64,000 nucleotides of DNA, from positions 114,455 to 178,454 of the forward strand of contig WNNJ02000567.1 of assembly GCA_012934845.2 (NCBI GenBank), read 5' to 3'. The first letter of the stretch is position 1. Every line of letters begins with the position of its first letter. The translations under genes and the position numbers were made by a program. Shown piece after piece: positions 1 through 8,400 of this stretch. The DNA comes from Pomphorhynchus laevis. Its lineage: Eukaryota > Acanthocephala > Palaeacanthocephala > Echinorhynchida > Pomphorhynchidae. The notes under the pieces are model-generated. The model saw only the letters and a list, made by a program, of their open reading frames with translations, was not told the DNA's origin and did no database searches.

Positions 1-991
1 GCCCTCACGAGACTGCAATCCACAATCAAAGAATTGACTTGAAAGCCTGCATCAAGGCAAGTATCCGATTGTAAACGATAAATCCCGTTTTGTGGGTGTA
101 GATTAAGCAGTTTTTCACGAACTGTCTCATTGACCGGGGCCAATCCATTATAACATAGTCTTTTCATCGCTTTTCTGTAGTTGCCACGTCGAGCAAGAGC
201 CACAGCTGAGTTAGTAGGGACATCTGATGCGCGCGAAGCTTCGTAAGGTTTGGCGAGACTGGCAATAAGTTGCTCCAAATGTGTGATGGTGTACCGGCAC
301 AAGCTTTCTTTCATTGACTTGCATTATTGCGCTGTGCACGCTGTGATGAGGACCTCTCGATATGAGTTGCAAAACATATCTTTGGGAACAATAGTAGACG
401 TACCCATGACTCCTCTGTATTCAAAGAAAGTGCGTCCTTTATTAAATCTGACATTATTTGTGCTGTCATTCCGCGTATTCGTGTAGGCAAACGAACTACA
501 GTGCCTGATTGTCTTCTCCATCCCTGATGTAGACAATCGGTAGCAAGAGTATCCGGTGTTGAAGCTCCAATTGTATGCTCAGGCTCAACGCACTGTTCAT
601 TTTGAGCCAAACATGCGCGGCAAACCCACTTGGGAATTATTGCAGCTTGCTTCTTGGTCAGGCCAACACAAGATAAGTGGTGCCACGTAGAACATGTATC
701 ACATTCTATCAGGACCTTACGCCGATTTATCTTCATGCATATTGGGCATCTGCTCGTATCCGCTACGTTCGCATTTTCTTGCAAATGGCTACAGCCATTC
801 GCCTTGAGTGTGCTGCATTCGTGCGATAATTCCATAGCTGACGCGGATGTTTCCAAACTTGCGCGGTCTGTGACTGTGTTGTGTGTATTGATTAGATAGT
901 ATAACTTTGTAACAAATTTACAAAAATTTGTTTCCATGGCAATTAACTTTAACAAAATTTCTAATTGACAAACGGAACGGAAAGAAGGCAT
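1..991 (-). pseudogene. PHD-finger N-terminal part of a retroelement ORF (truncated by window edge, frameshifted)
   Basis: Read from 991 downward, the ORF holds a PHD-type zinc finger at about residues 83-132: CPIC, then CDTC, then WHHLSC, then CRAC, i.e. the C4-H-C3 spacing. About 60 residues later comes EESWVRLLLFPKICF, which resembles the W-x-x-L-x-x-FP segment I associate with the 5' part of animal retroelement polyproteins that carry a PHD finger. The frame stops at 311-313, but another minus frame is open from 299 to base 1 (for example SRASDVPTNSAVALARRGNY), continuing the same kind of protein, so one frameshift lies near 300-311. The element runs off the left edge of the window. It is probably a dead copy of the element class whose C-terminus lies at 37690-38540. 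A host PHD protein is the alternative; the frameshift and the following segment argue against it. Confidence 0.6.
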
Positions 992-1000
992 AGATCCGGG

Positions 1001-1249
1001 ATGTCGAAATTAGCTTACTGGATAGTTTTGAGTATATTTATTCAGATAGCAAAATTTGAATTTGCGGAAGATGATTACATACCTACAGCAGAAGAAGTCA
1101 GGAACCGCAATAAGATAATAATGATTATGGCAATAGTATCCACGTTATTTTGCTTGTCTCTATTTCTTTGTGTAATATTCCACTTCAAACGATTACGAAG
1201 AAACAAGACAATGATGATGAGCGAAGTATCATCAAGTAGTGGACAATAA
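1001..1249 (+). CDS. Small single-pass membrane microprotein, unrecognised family
   Basis: An 82-residue reading frame from the ATG at 1001; the upstream in-frame TTG at 965 is not a credible start. The N-terminus (MSKLAYWIVLSIFIQIAKFE) looks like a signal peptide, followed by a short acidic segment EDDYIPTAEE, a strongly hydrophobic segment of about 24 residues (IIMIMAIVSTLFCLSLFLCV onward), then a basic stop-transfer KRLRRNK and a Ser-rich tail. This predicts a type I single-pass protein with a short outside segment and a cytosolic basic tail. An AATAAA begins at 1245 and overlaps the stop codon, as in the gene ending at 56892. The gene is divergent from, and overlaps by position the extreme 5' end of, the PHD-finger element on the other strand. 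I do not recognise the family; single-exon organisation and composition support a real gene but do not prove it. Confidence 0.5.
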   Translation: MSKLAYWIVLSIFIQIAKFEFAEDDYIPTAEEVRNRNKIIMIMAIVSTLFCLSLFLCVIFHFKRLRRNKTMMMSEVSSSSGQ

Positions 1250-1946
1250 ATATATTTCATTTTAACAATAATATGAACTTTTATTACGTTTTTAATTTTA
1301 TTGATTTGCAAATGAGATGTCTTGCGCTAGCCATATACGATAATGGTGGATATAAATTACTTTAAAATTAATCTAAATTAGATGAATTAAATTGAAATGC
1401 TACCTGTGATGAAATATAAAGTGTGATAAATTCGCCTACTATCAATATATACTCCAGGGATATTAGCCTTAAAACTTTCTCCGTTTCAAGTATCTAACAT
1501 GGCAATATACGGGAAAATATATAATACAAAAAATGCGAAACATTCTTTAAGTGAAATAAGGTCTTATTTTTCATACTATGAAAATTAATAATTGTAATTG
1601 ATTTTCAATTTATTAAATTTTCCGTGTGATTTATATTATATGTAATATTTAGTTGTAAAGTATATGCTTCTCTGATGGCCTCTAGATTTGCATATTGAAT
1701 TTGAACAAATAATAAAAAAGCTTATGTGAATTTGAATGGATGGCAAATCCACAGTGACGGGATTTTAGGGCATGTGGTATATTAAGCTTATTGTTGAAAT
1801 TTCATCCTCGATACACCATCAATTTAAGTACATGTTTAGACATGATTCTATATAATATAAGTTTAGTAACTACATTTGATATTAATGCTATCAGTTAAGT
1901 TTACTGGCGATCACCTCTGCTAATCAAACTACAAAAGTATGGCGCA
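1250..1946. other. AT-rich non-coding stretch
   Basis: After the polyadenylation signal of the microprotein gene I see no coding frame, repeat or structured element that I can support here. Confidence 0.5.
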
Positions 1947-2015
1947 CAATTTCAAACCCAACGATTGGTTTGAAATTGTTCAAAGAAAACAAGCCTTAAG
2001 CTTGTTTTCTTTGAA
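1947..2015. repeat. Two back-to-back perfect hairpins at the edge of the retrozyme-like repeat
   Basis: Bases 1947-1980 form a 13-bp perfect inverted repeat (ACAATTTCAAACC with GGTTTGAAATTGT). Immediately after, 1979-2015 forms a 16-bp perfect inverted repeat (TTCAAAGAAAACAAGC with GCTTGTTTTCTTTGAA) around a 5-base loop. The pair ends 4 bp before the first copy of the hammerhead repeat. It may be a foldback insertion or a mutational snap-back product; no function is implied. Confidence 0.75.
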
Positions 2016-2221
2016 TTAATAATTTGTTGTTACACCTGCCCTGAGACACACAATGGTGTACTCGTAAATAAATCACTATGTTTTCCTCATGATGAGGCAT
2101 AAACACCAGGCAGCATTATATATATCCTCATCAGATCAAGAAATAGAACCGAATTATTCTCGCAAAATTCAAAGTCGCTACGTATGCGCAGTCATCCTAT
2201 GCATGACGGTAAACTTCAACA

Positions 2222-2263
2222 ACGGTATACGCGTTTCGCTCTAACGGAGCTCATCAGTACCGT
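2222..2263 (-). ncRNA. Type I hammerhead ribozyme, intact core
   Basis: Read on the minus strand from 2263: stem I 5' strand ACGGUA (2263-2258), core CUGAUGA (2257-2251), stem II GCUC (2250-2247), loop CGUUA, stem II GAGC (2241-2238), core GAAA (2237-2234), a minimal stem III CGCG (2233-2230), cleavage dinucleotide UA (2229-2228), and stem I 3' strand UACCGU (2227-2222). Stem I has 6 and stem II 4 Watson-Crick pairs, and all invariant core bases are present. The predicted cut is between 2228 and 2227 after a GUA triplet. The stem III region ACGCGU is self-complementary, which is the situation where type I hammerheads with minimal stem III act best as dimers, as described for Penelope-like and newt-satellite hammerheads. 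Confidence 0.9.
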
Positions 2264-2685
2264 GACTTTAATAATCATCCATAGGCACCTTAACGTACGC
2301 TTAAATAACGTCTAAAGCTCGAAAAACAGAATTACTCTTAATCTGAATCATCAGAGGAAATTTAACATAAGCTCTGTGCATGGCAGTACGTATTGCGGTT
2401 TAACCATGCATCAGGCACTAAATTCCTTTTAATAGAAATGCTGTTTTACAGGGACACTTTAAAGTGTACAAATATATAAAATATAATTTGTTGTTACACC
2501 TGCCCTGGGACACACAATGGTGTACTCGTAAATAAATCACTATGTTTTCCTCATGAAGAGGCATAAACACCAGGCAGCATTCTATATATCCTCATCAGAT
2601 CAAGAAATAGAACCGAATTATTATCGCAATATTCAAAGTCACTACGTATGCCCAGTCATCCTATGTATGACGACAAACTTCAACA

Positions 2686-2727
2686 ACGGTATACGCGTTT
2701 TGCTCTAACAGAGCTCATCAGTACCGT
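2686..2727 (-). ncRNA. Type I hammerhead ribozyme, second copy with one core substitution
   Basis: The same arrangement as the copy at 2222-2263, offset by exactly 464 bp: stem I ACGGUA/UACCGU, core CUGAUGA, stem II GCUC/GAGC with loop UGUUA, then AAAA in place of GAAA (minus-strand base at 2701), then the same stem III and UA. The G-to-A change hits the first base of the GAAA box (G12), which is catalytically essential in known hammerheads, so this copy is predicted inactive or very slow. The loop change is neutral for pairing. Confidence 0.85.
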
Positions 2728-2787
2728 GACTTTAATAATCATCCATAGGCACCTTAACACACGCTTAAACAACGTCTAAAGATCAAA

Positions 2788-3317
2788 TAGTTGCTAGTTC
2801 ACACAGGGTGACTTTCGCATTGAAAATCAGCTACATAATCCTTCCTTCATGATATCCAATTCCATACACCCTGACTACCAACGGCACCATTGCCACAGCC
2901 GTTTTCGTTTCGCCCGTTTTTTTCCGCATGTTGGTAGCCCCTGGCTCCTCAGAAGGCTGACTGCCAACTCTTCGCCTTTTAAAATTTGACTTATCCGAGA
3001 TTCGAGCTGTCGCTCTCCTTACTTGGCTTGTGCTCTTGACTGCTAGGCTACGAATCCAGGATTACCAGATTTCACACAGTATATGAAACCTTCCATCATG
3101 ATCTCCAGAAACTACATTGTCCGAGATGCTCTCTGACATGCTTATTATAGATTGTTTCGTACGGGATCATGAAGATCGATTGAAATCGGGACTGGTGATC
3201 CTTTGATGGATGCTTATTTATGTATTGAATAGTTGCTAGGTCACACAAGGTGACTTACGCATTGAAAACCAGCTACAGAATCCTTCCTTCATGATGTCCA
3301 ATTTCATACACCCTTAT
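2788..3317. repeat. Family C dispersed repeat, tandem copy (about 441-bp unit)
   Basis: A block starting ATAGTTGCTAG and running about 88 bp recurs at 2788 and 3229 (441 bp apart), with GC-richer sequence between. The same sequence is present in opposite orientation at 49819-50590, again as a tandem with about 444-bp spacing. The unit includes a conserved short hairpin (CGATT/AATCG) next to GGGACTGG. I found no credible ribozyme core or ORF in it. Confidence 0.7.
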
Positions 3318-4969
3318 ATATAAGAAACTATTTTGCTCCTTAAATTACTTTGGTCTGTGCCTTGATAAAAAATATTCACTCCCTTTGCAACATTAGCTTA
3401 TTTTATATGTTCCTTATTCTTGTAAATGGTCAAGATTCTTAGCTTCAACACGTTATTAGACTTTAATGGTATTCAATTATTTCATTTTAATGTTTAATAA
3501 TAAATTTCGTTTTTTAATTTTATTGCCATATTTATCGTATAAAATAGTTTGCAATGTTTTAAAGACGTTTTAAATAATTAACTTTGATTAAAATTGGGTT
3601 TTTAAGCATTTTAAAATGAAAGTTATAATGTTTAAGAATACAAAAATCACGTAAAACGAGGACAGTTTAGAAAGTTTTAACAATAGCTCACAGATTATAT
3701 TCTGTAATGGTACCGGCATATCGCCCAAGAATCATCTGTCTTACTCTTCGTTATTCTAAGAATAACGAAGAGTAAGACATATTTGGTTCATTAAGTGAAA
3801 TGTTAATTAAGATTTATATCAATATTTAAATTAGCATAGACCTATTAATAAGAAAATTTGTATCTATCCAACCAAATATTACAATGTAGACTGATTAAAC
3901 CAGAAAATCGTTTTATAGCTGCCCGGTTATATCAATATTTCAAACTTTTTCTTAGACTTGATACGTCATTGAGGTTAAACAAGCAACATCATAATGTCCT
4001 GGCCTGTTCTAAAAATTATTTATTTGATTTAGGATAATACATTATACTATAAATATATAAAATATATATAAATATAATATATATAAATATATAAAATATA
4101 ATATAAATATACTATAAATATATTACTCAATATATTAAGTAATATATTACTTTAATATTGGTACTACAAAAGATCAAATCCAATGAATATGCCCCACAAT
4201 ATCATTTAGTCGAACAACTATTATTCAGTATATAATATTAAACTATAATTTCGGTAAAATTTAATTTAATTTAAAAATTTTAATGCCAAATTTAAAATTT
4301 TTCAATCAGAATAATTTGACCAATCAAGATAACTTATAACAGTGGGACTAATGGAAAATATAATATTAAAATATTTTAAGTTCAACCTAAAATACTTTTA
4401 ATGTGCTTAAAATATTAATTTAAAGTGAGCTAGAAGCACTTCAAAGACGATGTGCCAGTCTAGAACTAAAATGCTAACTATATCGAAATGTATACAAATA
4501 ACCTACAATAGTAGAAGCAACTACTATCGTATACTATTATTATTTTATGAATACTATTAGTTATATAGTAATATAATATATATTATAATATAGTAATATA
4601 TAAAATAATATATAATATATAATATTATTAGTTATATAACTAATAGTTATATATATTATTAGTTATAAATTATATAATTATTATTTATTATTATTTTATA
4701 AATACTATTATATTAGTTATTAGTTATTTATATTAGTTATCAATTATTCGATGACAATAAGGGAAAAATTATTTGTCAGACGATACTCATATACTTTACG
4801 CGCAGATATTAATACTACGAATAATTGATATAATAAAGAAACAACTTAGCGAGAATAATTTCAAAGTCTGAACAAAAAAAACAATTTAACGGGATCCGTT
4901 TGAGGATAACCCTAAATATGTAAATTTTATTATTATTAAAAAAATATAAAAAAATTATATTAGTAAGTT
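3318..4969. other. AT-rich intergenic DNA with a 43-base perfect hairpin and TA microsatellites
   Basis: No coding frame is visible. Bases 3737-3779 form a perfect inverted repeat with 21-bp arms and a one-base centre. TATAAATA-type microsatellite tracts occur at about 4020-4130 and 4560-4740. Confidence 0.6.
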
Positions 4970-5358
4970 AAAAATTATATAGTTCCGGATAGTATTCTCA
5001 TCTTATCAAACTAGTGCACTTTATTTGATTTTATCATTTCAATCATTTTAACCTCATTTGGTATTCTAAATTGAATAATCTTATTTTTTAGTAGAGACAG
5101 TGAAATACCAAATTTTATTTAAATATCGAATTTTCTATTATCAGAATAAAATTGTACAATTTATCCTGATGATAATAGCAGTTGGCTATCGAAAATTCGA
5201 TATTTAAATAAAATTTTGTATTTCACTCTCTCTACTAAAAAATAAGATAACATTCAATTTAGAATACCAAATGAGGTTAAAATGATTGAAATGATAAAAT
5301 CAAATAAAGTGCACTAGTTTGATAAGATGAGAATACTATCCGGAACTATATAATTTTT
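4970..5358. repeat. Large foldback element, family D (arms about 180 bp)
   Basis: The sequence from 4970 to about 5150 is repeated almost perfectly inverted to 5358, centred near 5164. Inside, the internal GTAGAGA...GTGAAAT ends are also inverted. On the plus strand near 5167 there is CUGAUGA, then UAAUAGC, a short loop, GCUAUC and GAAA: a hairpin bracketed by hammerhead-like boxes, with an extra U between the first box and the stem. Related copies lie at 5640-5720, 26289-26432 and 26565-26758. No ORF; a MITE-like or foldback insertion is likely. Confidence 0.8.
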
Positions 5359-5477
5359 GACAAACAAATGTTTTACGTTGTATAAGGAACGAACACATGC
5401 TGGTTTATATTTATATTATAAATTGACTTTGTGAATATTGTATTCGTGTCTTTTTTAGATTAAAAAAGACATTATGA

Positions 5478-5530
5478 TTTCGACCACCAAGGCCATTATC
5501 ATAATATAATAATGGCCTTGGTGGTCGAAA
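5478..5530. repeat. Perfect 22-bp-arm hairpin
   Basis: TTTCGACCACCAAGGCCATT begins the left arm at 5478-5499; the exact inverse is at 5509-5530, with a 9-base AT loop. It is GC-richer than its surroundings. It could be a recent snap-back duplication or a small foldback element. Confidence 0.85.
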
Positions 5531-5639
5531 GCTAAAAAATTTTTATTCAATAAAAATACTTCTCATGCGTATAATGTCCTTTCACAATCACCGCTTTAAA
5601 ATAAATTGACTGTTCACTCATTGGTTTTTATTATTCATT

Positions 5640-5720
5640 AGTAGAGAGAGTGAAATCCAAAATTTTATTTAAATATCATATTTTGGATAGCCAATTGTTA
5701 TGATCATCAGGATAACATTG
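5640..5720. repeat. Half copy of foldback family D
   Basis: GTAGAGAGAGTGAAAT followed by the same AT-rich arm, and near 5700 the inverse of the CUGAUGA box (ATCATCAGGATAA). Only one arm is recognisable. The preceding sequence TTGACTGTTCACTCATTGG resembles the flank of the copy at 26565, so the two may share a longer element. Confidence 0.6.
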
Positions 5721-6989
5721 TTCGAATTCTTTTACTGTTTAAGTGTTTAGAAGGCTGTCAATTGCATATTTTACTTGGCGCAGCAGATCAAAAGGGTCAA
5801 TTGTACATTTTACATTGCACAGTGAATTAAGTGACTATATGTGATCTTTATTAAAACATGACATAAAGAAAAATTAATAGAAAGCACAAATATTAATCAA
5901 GTACTGTATATCACTGCATCTTGTTCACATCCAGAACGAGAGACCCCGAAATTGTACAGCAACAATTAAGAGAGAAACGGCAATCAAATCAGCGCATTCC
6001 CATGTCATCATAAATTGTCGAATTGTTCGATGCATTAGATTATCGCAAATACGTTGTACACATGCTGCTTCCTTAACTTTACACTTTAGCTGTATAATTG
6101 ACACAATTCAATCAAAACACTTTGGACACTTGATACACATCTTGCTTTTAAAATTTTCCTTTTCAAGGTGGAAGGTTTGAAGTCTCTGATGAAAGATGGT
6201 ATCAGAACCTGGCTAGACTCTTTTCCAATAGACATTCTGATTGAAATTATATGTACAAATATTTATTATATTCCCGGTTTCTACATGTTTGATATATGAG
6301 CTTTACAAGGCGACAACCGTCGTTTATCGATAGAAGTAATATTTTCTGTAAATTATCAAATTGGTCATGTCGATAAGCTCAACAATAAATGTCTTAAAAT
6401 AGTTTGTGAGTCTATACACAAATTTTACGATATTTTTTCTTAAATATGATTAAGATGTGATTGTACACAAGTCTATTCCTTCTATTTTAATTCGTAAAAT
6501 CAATAAATGCTAAATTCATTTAAATAAAAATATATATGCAGTAAATGATTTATCATTTGACATTATTTTTTCATATGAGATCGTTGCCAAATAAAAAAAT
6601 AAATAGAATGATGCACCATTGAACTTATCTAGTAGATGGAAGCTTCTCTGTCAATATCTCGCATCATTTTCAAAGGTAGACTTTTTGAATGAACGCTTTT
6701 TAAATGTCTCTTACATGTTTAAAAAATTACAAAATTTCTAATTTTATACGACAACCAAAAGCAGAATTTATGTTTAATTATCAATTTTATAAACCTTCTA
6801 AACGATAAAATACAATGAAATTACAAAAGCTACAACAGTTATATTAGTTTTCATCGGATATTTTTGTTATAAGATATTAGAAGGAATCGTTATCCTATGG
6901 GATTGTAGCTTTATTTTATTATTTTTCTACACGACATATTATTCATATGAGAAGAAAAATAAAAATTCATATTAATTGTTATTTATTAA
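5721..6989. other. AT-rich intergenic DNA
   Basis: I see no gene, convincing repeat or structured RNA in this stretch. Confidence 0.45.
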
Positions 6990-7345
6990 TTTATTTTTAG
7001 ATTACTTGAATACAAAAGTATTAATAAAATTTTCTGATATCTAAAAAATAAATGTTTAATTGCAAAACCATCAGAGAAAATTTTAGAGTTTGCCTATTTC
7101 GTAGTTTATGGTATACATGTTGTTGAATGCAAAAATATTAAACTTTTCTTATATCTGAAACCAATTCTTAAATAACAAAAACATCAGAGAATATTCAAGG
7201 GTTTCCACATTTCGAAGTATATTTTATTCCCGTTGTTAAATGCAAAAGTATTAAACTTTTATTATAATTGAAAAAATAATTGTAAAATAAAAAACCATCA
7301 GAGAAAATTCAAGGGTTTGTCTATTTCGGAGTATACGGTATACAT
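6990..7345. repeat. Short tandem array, about 113-bp unit, about 3 copies
   Basis: The block AAACCATCAGAGAAAAT... recurs with ATCAGAG at 7070, 7183 and 7297, i.e. at 113-114 bp spacing; each unit then has a TATTTCG(G/T)AGT segment and TGCAAAA(A/G)TATTAAACTTT. Copies are clearly diverged. No coding potential. Confidence 0.7.
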
Positions 7346-8009
7346 GTAATTTCATTTTTATAAATTATACTACAATAGCTTTACCGGACTACATGCTAAA
7401 TTAGAATACTCTTTATTATTAATTATTTATTTGATTTACGTCCTATTTATTTTAATATAAATTATAATATATTTTAATCTATTAAAATATATTAATATAA
7501 ATTTTTAATTAATATTTTATATAGTAATTTAATTTTATTAATATATAAATATTTTTTAGTTACATAAAAAAGTAAAAATATTTTTAAATTAGTTTAGATA
7601 ATGTACGAAAATTTTTTAATCGTATATTTTATTAAAGTTCAATAATTTCGCTTTCATTTTTTATTATAAATATTTTTAATTGAATAGTTCTCCAAGATTT
7701 TTGTTATAAAAAATCTTATAACAATAATTTATTTTATTATTTAATTATTAAATTTTGATTTCGCATTATTATGTTTTGTTTATTTTATAATTATATTAAA
7801 TACGTAGACTCAGTTAGCTGATGTAAATTGTATCCTATTTTAAGTTAATTTAATTGTACAGTCATTGTTACAAATGAAATTTTTAATGACACTGCATTTT
7901 ACTTCAATCCTATAAGCCAAGAGCAGTACGATCAAGTAAAAATTTAATATTAAAATTTAATTTGAAAGTTTTGATGACACTGCACTTTGCTTCCATTCTA
8001 TAAGCCAAG

Positions 8010-8053
8010 AGCAGTACGCTACATTTCAGTATTATTGGACCTCATCAGCTTCT
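8010..8053 (-). ncRNA. Hammerhead-like core, family A copy 1
   Basis: Minus strand: AGAAG, CUGAUGA (8048-8042), a 14-nt stem II region, GAAA, UGUAGCG, UA, then CUGCU (8014-8010). Stem I pairs at 4 of 5 positions. Stem II can form only about three pairs (GGU with ACU), and stem III is minimal (UG with CG plus the A-U closing pair). Core bases are correct but stem II is weak, so activity is uncertain. Confidence 0.4.
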
Positions 8054-8340
8054 GATCAAATACTAACGTTTCACGTTTCGGTCATTTTAATGTGGGATGA
8101 AGATCACTCAACTCGTCTGTTTTTATTAGCAATTAGATGTAATAAAAGACTTTCGTCTTACATTTTACAAATATAATTGAAATCATTTCTAATTTCAAAT
8201 TAAATCAGCGTTGGTAAGGGAAGGTTTTACTTTATTCGTCTATAGTTTGTTTCGTAATTTCAAGTTAATTTAATTGTGCAGTCATTGCTATACTTGAAAT
8301 TGTTGATGATACCTCACGTTGCTTTAATCCTATAGGCCAA

Positions 8341-8386
8341 CAGCAGCACGCTACATTTCAGTATTGGTGGACCTCATCAGCTACTG
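8341..8386 (-). ncRNA. Hammerhead-like core, family A copy 2
   Basis: Minus strand: CAGUAG (8386-8381), CUGAUGA, GGUCCACCAAUACU, GAAA, UGUAGCG, UG, CUGCUG (8346-8341). Stem I is six pairs with one wobble. The cleavage position is G instead of A, C or U, which would block cutting in known hammerheads. Part of the sequence also pairs with an upstream GUAUU segment as an alternative hairpin. Confidence 0.4.
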
Positions 8387-8400
8387 ATCTAATACATAAG

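Larger units (their letters stand above)
2020..2781 (-). mobile_element. Retrozyme-like tandem repeat (464-bp unit, 1.64 copies) with two hammerhead ribozymes
   Basis: Two direct copies of a 298-bp segment (2020-2317 and 2484-2781) lie exactly 464 bp apart with a 166-bp spacer, so the locus is a 464-bp unit repeated 1.64 times. The copies differ at a modest number of positions. Each copy carries on the minus strand a hammerhead ribozyme (2222-2263 and 2686-2727). A minus-strand transcript cut at both sites would release a 464-nt RNA spanning 2228-2691. No protein frame is present. Known background: plant and animal retrozymes are non-autonomous retroelements of a few hundred bp per unit, present as tandem copies with hammerhead ribozymes, and Penelope-like elements carry type I hammerheads in their terminal repeats. 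Inference: this is an animal-type retrozyme or an orphan Penelope terminal repeat. I see no clear target-site duplication. Confidence 0.75.
7838..8400 (-). repeat. Family A repeat, one full and one partial unit (about 424-bp spacing)
   Basis: TTTTAAGTTAATTTAATTGT recurs at about 7838 and, with one change, at 8262, each followed by TGCAGTCATTG, then CTATA(A/G)GCCAA and a conserved block with CTACATTTCAGTATT and CTCATCAGC. The first unit has an internal duplication (about 7865-7935 and 7960-8015). The same family occurs at 24288-24480, twice per arm in 24758-25693 and, in opposite orientation, at 37130-37330. Read on the minus strand the conserved block has hammerhead-like boxes and a hairpin with compensatory changes between copies. 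Confidence 0.75.

Noticed and set aside
250-899. Plus-strand frames at 250-486 and 630-899
   Set aside because: Antisense to the PHD-finger frame and without motifs.
2121-2140. Another CUGAUGA (minus strand) inside the retrozyme-like repeat near 2130
   Set aside because: Present in both copies but not followed by GAAA or a stem; the real core is at 2251-2257.
7066-7345. CUGAUGG/GAAA boxes in the 113-bp array as ribozymes
   Set aside because: The last base of the first box is wrong, the boxes are in the wrong order and stems do not pair.
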